Origin: Chthoniobacteraceae bacterium
GTDB taxonomy: Bacteria; Verrucomicrobiota; Verrucomicrobiia; Chthoniobacterales; Chthoniobacteraceae
Length of the DNA: 55,227 bases
Assembly (NCBI GenBank): GCA_947471505.1
Contig: CANIWM010000035.1
Location: 1 to 55,227, forward strand
Direction of reading: 5' to 3'
In this document: positions 9,589-17,852 of the stretch, in pieces
How positions within the stretch are numbered: position 1 is the stretch's first letter
Layout of the letters: every line of letters starts with the position of its first letter
Notes under the pieces: generated by a model
Databases searched by the model: none
Told to the model about the DNA's origin: nothing
The model's input: only the letters and a program-made list of their open reading frames with translations
Translations under genes and position numbers: made by a program

Positions 9589-9595
9589 CACCGCC

Positions 9596-10201
9596 ATGCC
9601 CGACCCTGAGCCGCTCATCCCCAAACACGGCGGCTACCGTCGCCTCAAGAGCTTCCAGCTCGCCCAACTCTGCTACGACGTCACCGTCCGCTTTTGCGAC
9701 CGCTACATCCCCCCGCGCAGCCGCACCCACGACCAAATGGTCCAAGCCGCCCGCAGCGGCGTCCAAAACATCGCCGAAGGCAGCCAAGCCAGCGGCACCT
9801 CCAAAAAGACCGAGCTAAAACTCACCAACGTCGCCCGCGCCAGCCTCGAAGAACTCCGCCTCGACTACGAAGACTTCCTCCGCCAGCGCACCCTTCCGCT
9901 TTGGCAAAGAGACGACCCCCGCAAACAAACCCTCATCGCCCGCCGCTGCACCACCGCCGACCAAGTCGCCGAATGGCTCCGCGAACAACACGATAACCCG
10001 TCCATCGAGTCCACCGAGTCCATCCGGTCCATGAAGTCCACCTACCCCGAACTCGCCGCCAACGCCGCCCTCATCCTCCTCGGCGTCGCCTGCACCCTAC
10101 TCGACCGCCAACTCGCCACCCTCGCCACCGCATTCACCGAAGAAGGCGGCTTCACCGAACGCCTCTACCGCCTCCGCACCCAGCGGAGGAAACAACAATG
10201 A
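9596..10201 (+). CDS. Four-helix-bundle protein (23S IVP/Avd-like)
   Basis: A 201-residue protein related to the four-helix-bundle family found in 23S rRNA intervening sequences and, as Avd, in diversity-generating retroelements. Recognisable parts are AARSGVQNIAEGS near residues 51-63 and LKSFQLAQLCYDVTVRFCDR near 17-36. The partners of this stand-alone type are not established. The helical body is interrupted near residues 135-149 by a low-complexity Ser/Thr-rich insert encoded by five 9-base repeats of the type found just upstream. No reverse transcriptase or variable repeat is nearby. The start follows the upstream repeat array directly. Confidence 0.8.
   Translation: MPDPEPLIPKHGGYRRLKSFQLAQLCYDVTVRFCDRYIPPRSRTHDQMVQAARSGVQNIAEGSQASGTSKKTELKLTNVARASLEELRLDYEDFLRQRTLPLWQRDDPRKQTLIARRCTTADQVAEWLREQHDNPSIESTESIRSMKSTYPELAANAALILLGVACTLLDRQLATLATAFTEEGGFTERLYRLRTQRRKQQ
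10000..10040 (+). repeat. In-gene copy of the 9-base GTCCA repeat
   Basis: GTCCA occurs at 10000, 10009, 10018, 10027 and 10036, exactly nine bases apart and in frame with the four-helix-bundle gene. The units encode SIESTESIRSMKST. The motif and period match the array at 9530-9579. Confidence 0.88.
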
Positions 10202-10269
10202 ACCACAATCAGAGCGCCATCGATCATTGGTTGGGCAAACTCAGCGCAAACTGAAATAATCTGACCGTC

Positions 10270-10833
10270 ATGGATCAAAGCTCAAGTCAGATTCCAACTC
10301 CGTCGCCCGCCAGAAAATCGCCGCTCAATCACGTTCTGCTTGCACTTCTCATCATCGTTACGGCGAACTGGCTTTGGAATTCATGGAGGGACCGTGAGTT
10401 CCGCTTCTTGGGAAGCGTGGTAAAGTTCAAGTCATCGGCGTTTGTTTTTCCGCGCGGAGACACGAAACTCTATTTTTGGTCTTCAGTTGTGAAGACCGGT
10501 TCGATCTACGGGAGAGAGGTTGAGTGGACCTTCTGGAATAATGAGGAACACACGGTCGAATTCGAGTTCCCCGAGCAGGTTTTTATTTCTGATGATTCCC
10601 GCGGATACACGCTTACGGAACGAATTGCTGAGGAACTCCAGAATCAGAAATTTTCAATCAGTCCGAACGAAAAGAAGACGCTGCGTTTCAAATGGGACAA
10701 GTTACTAGTGTCGGATCCGAAGCGCGGAGAGTTGCCCACTTGGATCAGGTTTTACCCGCTGATTAAGGTCGGAGGGCAGTCAGTAGTCTATGCTTCGCCC
10801 ACGGGCGACAACGTTAGGAGCGCGTCGCCGTAG
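10270..10833 (+). CDS. Membrane-anchored protein of unknown function
   Basis: A 187-residue protein I do not recognise. A short polar N-terminus is followed by one hydrophobic segment at about residues 20-38. A soluble domain rich in aromatic residues and alternating beta-strand patterns follows (WTFWNNEEHTVEFEFPEQVF near 83-102). It is probably a type II or signal-anchored extracytoplasmic protein with a beta-sandwich. Base use is more AT-rich than the surrounding housekeeping genes, consistent with acquired DNA. The DUF6487-like gene starts six bases after its stop, so the two are probably co-transcribed. Confidence 0.6.
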   Translation: MDQSSSQIPTPSPARKSPLNHVLLALLIIVTANWLWNSWRDREFRFLGSVVKFKSSAFVFPRGDTKLYFWSSVVKTGSIYGREVEWTFWNNEEHTVEFEFPEQVFISDDSRGYTLTERIAEELQNQKFSISPNEKKTLRFKWDKLLVSDPKRGELPTWIRFYPLIKVGGQSVVYASPTGDNVRSASP

Positions 10834-10838
10834 CCACT

Positions 10839-11177
10839 ATGAACTGCCCGAGCTGTAATTGCACGATGGTCGAAGGGACCGTGAAGCTCGCCAACACAAC
10901 GTGGGGCTGGCTCTTTTACGGGCACGGAGGCGCAACCCGCCTATTCTTTGAGGAAAACGGCAAGCCGAGGCGTTCAGTAATCCCGCGCGACGGGTCGCGT
11001 ATGGCCCACCGCTGTCTTTCATGCAGTGGCATATTCATTGCCCAGCTCCCCGCGCCGTTTCAACAACCGACGGCGGACTTCGGAACGTGTGGCGAATGCG
11101 GCATTTCACTCAAACGAGGTTACCCCGGCTGCCATTGGTGCGGGTGGCAGCCGAAGGAACAGCCAAAAGGCGAGTGA
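10839..11177 (+). CDS. Zinc-ribbon protein, DUF6487-like
   Basis: A 112-residue protein beginning MNCPSCNCTMVEG, with a second cysteine pair in HRCLSCSG (about residues 60-66). Together these would form a zinc ribbon, as in the PF20097/DUF6487 type. A third cysteine group (CGECG, CHWCGW) at about 88-106 suggests a second small zinc-binding unit at the C-terminus. Function is unknown. It is closely spaced behind the membrane-anchored gene and is followed by about 530 bases without a convincing gene. Confidence 0.65.
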   Translation: MNCPSCNCTMVEGTVKLANTTWGWLFYGHGGATRLFFEENGKPRRSVIPRDGSRMAHRCLSCSGIFIAQLPAPFQQPTADFGTCGECGISLKRGYPGCHWCGWQPKEQPKGE

Positions 11178-11489
11178 CAATGGGCCAGGCGCGAACGGCG
11201 CCCGCGAAAGTAGTCCCCGACTTTAGCCGGAACGACGTTGTAAGCAGCGACAGCGCCGAATTGATTCGCCGTCTTCGCCACCGCGACGCGTTCCCGTGTT
11301 CCTTTCGCGACGATTCTGCCGGAAAAGTCGCCGACCATGTCCGCCTCTTGCGATAAGGGCGTGAGCGCGATGGTTTGGCGGAGTCTTTAGAGACAAAGCT
11401 CGCAATGGGCGGGTGTCTCTCTCTGGAAGGAGCGCGCTTCCCGCAAGGGTTGCTCGCAACAACAGCGTCTATAATAGATGGACCATCAG
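11178..11489. other. Non-coding stretch
   Basis: I see no convincing gene, tRNA or terminator here. A minus-strand open frame crosses it but has no ribosome site, an Arg/Ser-rich chance composition and extends into the 21-base repeat region. Confidence 0.5.
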
Positions 11490-11665
11490 ATTCTTGAGAT
11501 ATTTTAGCCACTGGATCATTGATTATAAGAACACGGAACTTTTTTATGCGCGCATTTCGTGCCGATATTAACACACTTTCAGTTAATTTAGCCACTTGTT
11601 GCTTGATTCTGCGCACCGGTTCTGTGATTATAGACACTTTTCATGCAATTACTGACACATATTTC
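11490..11665. repeat. Degenerate 21-bp tandem repeat array upstream of a regulator
   Basis: At least five units carry an AT-rich core ending in CAC, with CAC at 11572, 11593, 11614, 11635 and 11656, exactly 21 bases apart. Looser copies lie at about 11509, 11532 and 11551. The approximate consensus is TTnnTTGATTnTAGnCACTT. On the minus strand the units translate as heptads with hydrophobic residues at positions 1 and 4 (for example VRRIKQQ, VAKLTES), but a stop interrupts the frame. The array ends about 45 bases before the winged-helix gene. Confidence 0.75.
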
Positions 11666-11707
11666 CATCCTTTTATCGATGGCGCCGACCTCTTTGGACA
11701 GTGGTAA

Positions 11708-12091
11708 ATGCCTGTTTTTCCTGTGAATACGCCTCTTTCTTCTGTTCCGGGCTCTCCGGCAAATCATTCAGCGGCTGCACCGGCAGGGTGGGCTCCTGTG
11801 GAGGGGGTGACGTTGGCAAAGCTGGCGACTGTCCTCTTTGATGAATCGCGATGGCGCATCCTCCGCGAGCTGGCGAAGGGCGAGGCGCTACCGGTGCAGG
11901 AGTTGGTTCGCCGGACGCGGAGAACCCGCAACAGTGTGCAGAAAAATATGGCGATCCTGAAGGACGCGAAGCTGGTGGTGCAGGCTTACGGGCACTTGTA
12001 TCGCCTCGCGCCGCAATTCGTGGCCTCCGAGGGTGGGACGCGGCTGGACTTGGGCTACTGCGTGCTTTGCCTCGACCGGCTGCCGACGTAG
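11708..12091 (+). CDS. Winged helix-turn-helix regulator
   Basis: A 127-residue probable DNA-binding protein. After a Pro/Ala/Ser-rich N-terminus of about 35 residues, residues 40-100 form an ArsR-like winged helix: FDESRWRILRELAKGE, then a recognition-helix region RRTRNSVQKNMAILKDAKLV, then the wing. No metal-binding cysteine pair typical of ArsR sensors is seen in the helix. The only cysteines are in the tail (GYCVLCLDR), which could form a CxxC site. The ATG directly follows a TAA of a short upstream frame. The 21-bp repeat array just upstream is a natural candidate operator. Confidence 0.7.
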   Translation: MPVFPVNTPLSSVPGSPANHSAAAPAGWAPVEGVTLAKLATVLFDESRWRILRELAKGEALPVQELVRRTRRTRNSVQKNMAILKDAKLVVQAYGHLYRLAPQFVASEGGTRLDLGYCVLCLDRLPT

Positions 12092-12129
12092 GCGGCGCCC
12101 TTCATTTTATCCCGAACGCCGCTTTTTCG

Positions 12130-12253
12130 TCCGCAGATTGCGCAGATTTACGCAGATGCAGTCCATTCCAGCATTCCAGAACGGGACAAAAAGAACCCAA
12201 GGCGATTGCACCCGCCGCCCTCTCAATCTGCGCCAATCTGCGCAATCTGCGGA
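12130..12253. repeat. Inverted repeat with ATCTGCG-type arms
   Basis: Arms of 28 bases at 12130-12157 and 12226-12253 are inverse complements with two mismatches. Each arm is itself made of repeated CGCAGAT/ATCTGCG words. The spacer holds ATTCCAGCATTCCAG, another small repeat. It sits between the regulator and the 3' end of the permease and looks like a dispersed REP or MITE-like element. It could also act as a bidirectional transcript end. Confidence 0.8.
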
Positions 12254-12282
12254 CAATATTCGTGGCGTTCGGGTTTATCCCC

Positions 12283-13275
12283 CTACTCCGCATCACCCGC
12301 CGCGCGGCGCAGGCGGGAGGTCGCTAGGAAGGCTAGGATGAACATGAGCACGAGCGTCATCCCGAGGGCGGAGCCGAAGGGCCAATCTCGCCCGGCGGAG
12401 AATTGGCCGGAGATCACGTCGCCGATCATCTGCGTCTTGCCGCCGCCCATGAGGCTGCTGATTGCGAACATGCCGACGGCGGGGACGAAGACGAGCATCA
12501 CGCCTGCGACGATGCCGGGGCGCGTGAGGGGTAAAATGACGCGCTGGAACGCTCGCACGGGCCCGGCCCCGAGGTCGAAGGCGGCTTCTACGAGTGAGTT
12601 GTCCAATTTTTCCACGCTGCCGTAGATGGGGAGAATCATGAAGGGCAGGTAGTTATAGACGAGCCCGAGCATGACGGCTCCGGGCGTGTAGAGGAGCTGG
12701 AAGGGCTGGGTGATCACTTGGGAATACTGGAGCATTCCGTTCAGCAGCCCTTCTTCGGCGAGGATGGCGATCCACGCATACGTGCGGATTAAAAAGCTCG
12801 TCCAAAACGGAATCATCACCGCCATGAGCAGCAGGTTGCGCGTGTTCTCTTTTGCCCGCCCGATGAACCACGCGACGGGGTAGCCGATGACGACGCACAG
12901 CACGGTGGCGACGCCCGCGTAGAGCACCGAGTAGCCGAAGACGCGCAGATAGGGCGCGGCAAAGCGCGTCACTTTTTGCGTGCCGACGATTTGCTCCTCG
13001 CCGTTCACGATGTCTTCTTCCTCGGTGGTGAGGAGCTTGCCTTCGTCGTTCAGGACGATGCGTTTGTAGTTGTCCGTGGTGAGCGTGCGCTTTTCGTAGA
13101 TGGGAAAACCGGTGTCCTCGTTCGCTCCGGTGAAGCTCGCCACGAGCAGGATAAACGTCGGCGCGACGACAAACGCGAGCAGCCACAGGACCATCGGGGC
13201 GAGGAGCAGCCAGCCGATGACGCCCGGTTTTTTCCCCGCGCTCGTGCGGGCTTTCGCGGTGGTCGGCGGCTGCAT
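12283..13275 (-). CDS. PotB-like ABC transporter permease
   Basis: A 330-residue inner-membrane permease of the spermidine/putrescine (PotB) type with about six transmembrane segments. The ATPase-contact EAA loop is clear (EAAFDLGAGPVRAFQRVILP near residues 232-251). A periplasmic insertion of about 50 residues, rich in Asp, Glu and Lys, follows the first segment and is longer than usual. No PotC, substrate-binding protein or ATPase gene lies next to it, so its partners must be elsewhere. It starts one base after the Tm-1-like gene and was probably co-transcribed with it. Substrate is inferred from family only. Confidence 0.85.
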   Translation of the reverse strand: MQPPTTAKARTSAGKKPGVIGWLLLAPMVLWLLAFVVAPTFILLVASFTGANEDTGFPIYEKRTLTTDNYKRIVLNDEGKLLTTEEEDIVNGEEQIVGTQKVTRFAAPYLRVFGYSVLYAGVATVLCVVIGYPVAWFIGRAKENTRNLLLMAVMIPFWTSFLIRTYAWIAILAEEGLLNGMLQYSQVITQPFQLLYTPGAVMLGLVYNYLPFMILPIYGSVEKLDNSLVEAAFDLGAGPVRAFQRVILPLTRPGIVAGVMLVFVPAVGMFAISSLMGGGKTQMIGDVISGQFSAGRDWPFGSALGMTLVLMFILAFLATSRLRRAAGDAE

Positions 13276-13276
13276 C

Positions 13277-14482
13277 TTACTTCGCCAAGTGGCCGAGCAG
13301 CGCTTGCGCGCAGGCGGCGGCGAACTCGGGTGCGTTGATTTCGCAGTTCACTTCCACGAGCGGGATGCCGGGCCGCAGATGCGTGCGAATCGCCCCAAAC
13401 AGCGCCGCGTCTGCCTCCGGTAAATAGAACGGCTGGCCCGGCGCGCTGATGACGCTGATGGCTCGCAGCGGAAGCAAAACGCTCACCGGCCCGCGATAGG
13501 CGTTCACTTTCTCCGCGAGGATGCGGCCCAGCTCGGCGCACTCGGCGGCGTTCGTCCGCATGAGCGTGACTTGCGGGTTGTGCTGGTAAAAAATCCGCCC
13601 GTCGAACTTCGCAGGCACGGAATCCCGAGCGCCGAAGTTCACCATGTCGAGACAGCCCGGTGTGACGATGGCGGGCGTCGCCGTCTTCCCCGCCGCGTCC
13701 AGCCGCGTGGGGCCTGCGCCGAGGACTCCGCCTACGAGTTCGTCCGCCCATTCCGTCGTCGTGATGTCGAGCACGCCCGCCGTCATGCCTGCTTCCACCA
13801 GCGATTCCATCGCGCGACCACCCGTGCCGGTGGCATGAAAGACGAGCACCTCGAAGCCCGCATCTTCGAGCGTGGACTTCGCCATTTGCACGCACTGCGT
13901 CGTATTCCCAAACATGCTGGCGACGATGATCGGGCGGTCTTCCCCAGCGGGTATCTCCGTCTCCACCATCCCGCAAATCGCCCCCGCAGCGCGCCCGAGA
14001 ATCGTCCGGGAAATCCGGTTCAGCCCCGCGACATCCACGATGGCGGGCATCATCACGATGTCCTTTACGCCCACGTATTGCGCCGTGTTGCCGCTGGCCA
14101 GCGTGGACACCATCACCTTCGGGAAGCCCAGCGGCAGAGCCCGCATCGCCGTCGTGCAGATCGAAGTCCCGCCGCCGCCGCCGAGCGAAATGACGCCATC
14201 AATTTTCCCCGCCGCCTGCAACTGCGCCAGCACGACCGCCGCCGCCTGCCCCATCGCCGCTACGCATTCCCCGCGATCCCGCCGAGCGAGCAGCCCGGCC
14301 AAATCGAGCCCGCCAATCCGCGCCACTTCCTCCCGCGAAATCGCAGGCTCCAGCCGAGGCGGTTGGTCCGTGCCCACATCGATCACCAGCGTCTGGTGCC
14401 CGCGTGCGCGGATGAGTTGCGCGACGTAACCATGTTCGTCGCCTTTCGTGTCCATGGTCCCGAGGATTGCGATAATTGCCAT
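13277..14482 (-). CDS. Tm-1-like ATP-binding domain protein (UPF0261)
   Basis: A 401-residue member of the UPF0261 family, related to the N-terminal ATP-binding domain of the tomato Tm-1 resistance protein. The N-terminus AIIAILGTMDTKGDE and the glycine-rich SLGGGGGTS near residue 100 are characteristic. In bacteria the family often sits beside a TIM-barrel partner; here it does not, and a PotB-like permease follows directly. The reaction is unknown. Length is normal for the family, and the start gives the canonical N-terminus. Confidence 0.85.
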   Translation of the reverse strand: MAIIAILGTMDTKGDEHGYVAQLIRARGHQTLVIDVGTDQPPRLEPAISREEVARIGGLDLAGLLARRDRGECVAAMGQAAAVVLAQLQAAGKIDGVISLGGGGGTSICTTAMRALPLGFPKVMVSTLASGNTAQYVGVKDIVMMPAIVDVAGLNRISRTILGRAAGAICGMVETEIPAGEDRPIIVASMFGNTTQCVQMAKSTLEDAGFEVLVFHATGTGGRAMESLVEAGMTAGVLDITTTEWADELVGGVLGAGPTRLDAAGKTATPAIVTPGCLDMVNFGARDSVPAKFDGRIFYQHNPQVTLMRTNAAECAELGRILAEKVNAYRGPVSVLLPLRAISVISAPGQPFYLPEADAALFGAIRTHLRPGIPLVEVNCEINAPEFAAACAQALLGHLAK

Positions 14483-14543
14483 GCGCTGTGGCTAAGCGAG
14501 TCGGCGGCGGATGACACGGAAAATGTGGGGCTGGCCGAGAGGT

Positions 14544-15605
14544 TCAGCGCAGGATCGTGAAATCTCCCGCTTCATCGGCGAAGACGGTGGGGAAGCTCCA
14601 GGCGGGAGTTCCCGGCGCGGTGCCACGCTGGGTAGTGGGCTTGCCGTCTGGACCGAGAACGGTCCACTCCAGCGTGCCGCCGCGATTCCAGCCAGTGCCG
14701 ACGGCCCAGACGATGAGCGTCTCGCCGCGTGTGTTCGTAGCAAGGGAAGGATGTTTTCCTTTGCCCAGTGCGAGCGGCTCTTTGCCCGGCATCGCGGTGA
14801 AAATCTGGGCGTCTGTCTCCCACGCCATGCGAGTCCCAGCGGTCGTGGGCAGGAGCGCGGCGCTGCTCATGGGGCAGGTGTTTCCTTTCCACAAGCCGAC
14901 GGGCTCAGCACGGAATGTCGCGCCGCCGTCGTGCGAGGAAAGGAGCGTCATGTCTCGCTGGGTGACGGTGTGTGCAGCGCGATAAAAAACGGTGAGTCCA
15001 TCCGCCGCCGCAAGCGCACGCAACGAGCAGCACGCACAGACACCGGGCTCGCCCGCGACGGTCGGCGGGGAGAAGGTCGCGCCGTGGTCGGTCGATTTGC
15101 GGACGCGGACGACGCGCTCGGGCTCGCCAGGAGTTGCGCCCGCGCCGTGCCAGACGGCATAGACCGCGCCTTTCGCATCGGCTGCGATGGATGCGCCGCC
15201 ATCGAGCCCGGCACCGTCCATCAAGTCGCGCTGCGGCTCGAACTTGTCCGCACCGGGGAGCAGGCGCGTGTAAAAGAGCCCGGCGGATTTGCCGTTGCCG
15301 TTCCACACGACGTGCAGCCGTCCGTCGGCCCCCACTGCGGCCTGCGCGCCGCGAATCGTGCCCATCGCGATGGCGCTGCCGGGCTGGCTGTTCACGGTGA
15401 TGGGCGCTCTCCAGTCCTTCGCGCCTTTTACGCGGCTGACGTAGCGCACATCGCTCGCGCCGGGCGCTCCACGGAGATAGACGAGGTGCGTAGTGCCACC
15501 GGCGACGATGGCCTGCGGTTGCACGCCATTTTCCGGCACGGACTCGACGCGGACATCCGCCTGCGCGGCGATGGTGAGGGCGAGGAGCGAGATGAGCGTT
15601 TTCAT
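14544..15605 (-). CDS. Secreted BNR/Asp-box repeat protein (sialidase-like fold)
   Basis: A 353-residue exported protein with a short signal peptide (MKTLISLLALTIAAQA). Asp-box motifs of the S-x-D-x-G-x-T-F type occur in KSTDHGATF and SSHDGGATF, which indicates a sialidase-type beta-propeller. The catalytic Arg triad and Tyr/Glu pair of true sialidases cannot be assigned by eye, so hydrolase activity is uncertain. A Cys-rich turn (GVCACCSLRAL) follows the first Asp box. The chosen start at 15605 is the one that gives the signal peptide; further upstream the frame only mirrors the neighbouring gene. Confidence 0.75.
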   Translation of the reverse strand: MKTLISLLALTIAAQADVRVESVPENGVQPQAIVAGGTTHLVYLRGAPGASDVRYVSRVKGAKDWRAPITVNSQPGSAIAMGTIRGAQAAVGADGRLHVVWNGNGKSAGLFYTRLLPGADKFEPQRDLMDGAGLDGGASIAADAKGAVYAVWHGAGATPGEPERVVRVRKSTDHGATFSPPTVAGEPGVCACCSLRALAAADGLTVFYRAAHTVTQRDMTLLSSHDGGATFRAEPVGLWKGNTCPMSSAALLPTTAGTRMAWETDAQIFTAMPGKEPLALGKGKHPSLATNTRGETLIVWAVGTGWNRGGTLEWTVLGPDGKPTTQRGTAPGTPAWSFPTVFADEAGDFTILR

Positions 15606-15625
15606 GGCGGCGGGCTTATACAATT

Positions 15626-16429
15626 TTAGCCGAGAGTCTCTTCCACGACGGGATTGCGCAGGACGCCGATGCGCTCGATTTCCACCTCGGCGATGTCGCC
15701 GGGCTGTAGCCAGCGCTGCGGGGTGCGCGCCATGCCGACGCCGTGGGGCGTGCCGGTGATAATGACGGCTCCGGCGGGCAACGTGGTGCTGGCGCTGAGG
15801 AATTCGATGAGCGCCGGGATGTCGAAAATCATATCGTCCGTGCTCCAGTCTTGAAGCGTCTCGCCGTTCACTCGTGTGGCGATGCGCAGCGCGTTGGGAT
15901 TCGGGATTTCGTCCGCAGTCACGAGCGCGGGGCCGAGCGGGAGGAAGGTGTCGAACGTCTTGCCTCGGCACCATTGGCCACCGCCGCCGTCCTTTTGCCA
16001 ATCGCGTGCGGAGACATCGTTCGCGCAGGTGTAGCCGAGGACGTAGCTGAGGGCATCGACCCGCGAGACGTTCTTTGCGGCGCGTCCGATGACGACGGCC
16101 AGCTCGCACTCGTAGTCCACTTTATCGCTCCGCAGCGCACGGGGGAGCAGGATTGGGCCGCCGGGATGCTGGAGGGCGGCGGGGGATTTCATAAAGAGGA
16201 CGGGGTATTTCGGTATCTCGGCCTTTGTCTCCTCGGCGTGGCGGCGGTAGTTGAGCCCGACGCAGAAGACGACCGCCGGCTCCAGCGGCGCGAGCAACGC
16301 GCCTTCTACGCGCCGCCCCGTATCCCGAAGCTCGGAGAAAAGCTGCCCATCCAACGCTGTGAACCCGCCATCCGAGTGCTCGCAAGCAAGCTTCGGGCGG
16401 CCATCGATTAAAAGTCTGACAATACGCAT
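15626..16429 (-). CDS. Fumarylacetoacetate hydrolase family protein
   Basis: A 267-residue enzyme of the FAH superfamily, which hydrolyses or decarboxylates 2-oxo acids such as acylpyruvates. [13 protein letters not shown] (about 54-66), the metal ligands in [11 protein letters not shown] (about 103-113), NDVSARD and the late ITGTPHGVG are all present. Substrate is unknown. The start at 16429 ([10 protein letters not shown]) is preferred to one 19 codons upstream because the extra residues are not family-like. The BNR protein follows 20 bases downstream, so the minus-strand run 16429-12283 may be one transcript. Confidence 0.88.
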   Translation of the reverse strand: MRIVRLLIDGRPKLACEHSDGGFTALDGQLFSELRDTGRRVEGALLAPLEPAVVFCVGLNYRRHAEETKAEIPKYPVLFMKSPAALQHPGGPILLPRALRSDKVDYECELAVVIGRAAKNVSRVDALSYVLGYTCANDVSARDWQKDGGGGQWCRGKTFDTFLPLGPALVTADEIPNPNALRIATRVNGETLQDWSTDDMIFDIPALIEFLSASTTLPAGAVIITGTPHGVGMARTPQRWLQPGDIAEVEIERIGVLRNPVVEETLG

Positions 16430-16563
16430 CGTGCGGCGAAAGAAGACGGACGCCCGCGGAAGGGCAAGCTCGCTTCGCGGAAACATTTGGCTTTCCCGAA
16501 CAGCAGGCGAGCCCTACGGAGTCTGGGTCCACTTTTTCCAACAATCTATCGCCCACTTTTACC

Positions 16564-17613
16564 ATGGCCAAACCCACCGAAACTGAATCCGAAAGCAAAG
16601 TCATCGCAGCCCGCAACAAGAACCTCGAAGCGGTCCTACAGACCATCGTCAAAGAGTATGGCGATGGCGCAATCATGCGACTCGGAGCGTCACAGCAAAT
16701 GGATGTCGAAGTCATCCCGACCGGCAACATTCTCATCGACCGCGCGCTCGGCGCAGGCGGCTTCCCACGGGGCCGCATCGTGGAAGTTTTCGGCCCTGAA
16801 TCCTCGGGTAAAACGACGCTCACACTCACGCTCATCGCCCAGGCGCAAAAGCGCGGCGGGCTTGCGGCGTTCATTGATGTAGAGCACGCGCTCGACCCAC
16901 AGTATGCCAAGAAACTCGGCGTGAACCTCGACGACTTGCTCGTCTCCCAGCCCAGCAGCGGCGAGGAAGCGCTGCGCATCTGCGAGACGCTCATCCGCTC
17001 CAACGCGCTCGACGTCATCGTCCTCGATTCCGTCGCCGCATTGGTGACGAAGCAGGAGCTCGAAGGCGAAATCGGCGACTCCACCGTGGGCGCACAAGCA
17101 CGGCTCATGTCTGCCGCGATGCGCAAGCTCACGGCGCTCATTTCGAAAGCCCGGACGATCATGGTTTTCACCAACCAGATTCGCGAAAAAATCGGCGTCA
17201 TGTTCGGCAATCCCGAGACGACTCCCGGCGGCAAGGCGCTGAAGTTTTACGCCAGCGTGCGCGTGGACATCCGCCGCATCGGCGCGATCAAAACGAGCGA
17301 CGGCACCGTGACCGGCAACCGCACGAAGGTCAAAATCGTGAAGAACAAAATCGCGCCGCCATTCTGCGAGTGCGAGTTCGACATCATGTATAACGAAGGC
17401 ATCTCCAGCACCGGCGCGCTGCTCGATCTCGCGCTGGAAAAAGGGATCATGGAAAAGCGCGGCTCGTGGCTCAACTTCAAAGGCGCCAACCTCGCCCAAG
17501 GCCGCGATGCCGCCAAAGACGTGCTCAAAAAAGACCAAGCTCTGTACGACGAACTCACCGCTCTCGTGCAGGCTAAGCTCGACGAAGATACCGCCGCCGC
17601 AGCCGCGAAGTAA
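16564..17613 (+). CDS. recA: Recombinase RecA
   Basis: A 349-residue recombinase that forms filaments on single-stranded DNA, drives strand exchange and triggers SOS. The Walker A motif GPESSGKT lies at about residues 76-83, and Walker [11 protein letters not shown] near 155-164. The DNA-binding loop region ([19 protein letters not shown]) and the C-terminal acidic tail are present. The N-terminus is about ten residues longer than in E. coli, which is common in this phylum. No clear LexA-type palindrome is visible upstream. Confidence 0.97.
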   Translation: MAKPTETESESKVIAARNKNLEAVLQTIVKEYGDGAIMRLGASQQMDVEVIPTGNILIDRALGAGGFPRGRIVEVFGPESSGKTTLTLTLIAQAQKRGGLAAFIDVEHALDPQYAKKLGVNLDDLLVSQPSSGEEALRICETLIRSNALDVIVLDSVAALVTKQELEGEIGDSTVGAQARLMSAAMRKLTALISKARTIMVFTNQIREKIGVMFGNPETTPGGKALKFYASVRVDIRRIGAIKTSDGTVTGNRTKVKIVKNKIAPPFCECEFDIMYNEGISSTGALLDLALEKGIMEKRGSWLNFKGANLAQGRDAAKDVLKKDQALYDELTALVQAKLDEDTAAAAAK

Positions 17614-17632
17614 ACCCAACCACTCAAACTCA

Positions 17633-17851
17633 ATGAACGCCGCACAACAGGAAGTCCTAGATAAAGTCATCGAGCTGCTCGGCGAGCACTTCGACCACGC
17701 AATCGTCGCAGTCGGCTGGTACGACGAGGACAAACAATACTCCACCACCGCGACCTACAGCGGAGGCGTCGCCCCCGCGCTCGGGCTGTGCAAACTCTAC
17801 GAGACGAAGTGGCAAAAAGAGCACCTCTGGGGAGCGGACGACGAGGAGTAG
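17633..17851 (+). CDS. Small acidic protein of unknown function
   Basis: A 72-residue protein starting MNAAQQEVLDKVIELLGEHF. It is predicted to be one helix followed by short beta strands (AIVAVGWYDEDKQY). It is rich in Asp and Glu, ends in DDEE and has no membrane segment or cysteine cluster. I do not recognise the family. It begins 19 bases after recA and probably shares its transcript. Its stop is one base from the converging SpmAB gene. Sensible composition and tight spacing support a real gene. Confidence 0.65.
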   Translation: MNAAQQEVLDKVIELLGEHFDHAIVAVGWYDEDKQYSTTATYSGGVAPALGLCKLYETKWQKEHLWGADDEE

Positions 17852-17852
17852 G

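Noticed and set aside
9596-10201. Diversity-generating retroelement
   Set aside because: The four-helix protein resembles Avd, but there is no reverse transcriptase, template repeat or variable repeat in the window.
11110-11637. Minus-strand 175-codon frame across the 21-bp repeats
   Set aside because: No ribosome site, antisense to the zinc-ribbon gene at one end and interrupted by a stop in the repeat just upstream; kept only as a note on heptad coding.
11490-11665. CRISPR array
   Set aside because: Units are 21 bases, degenerate and without distinct spacers; no cas genes nearby.
15606-16109. N-terminal extension of the BNR protein
   Set aside because: The extra 168 codons lie antisense-parallel within the FAH gene and lack family character; the signal peptide begins at 15605.
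16430-16563. SOS box upstream of recA
   Set aside because: No LexA-type palindrome could be read with confidence.
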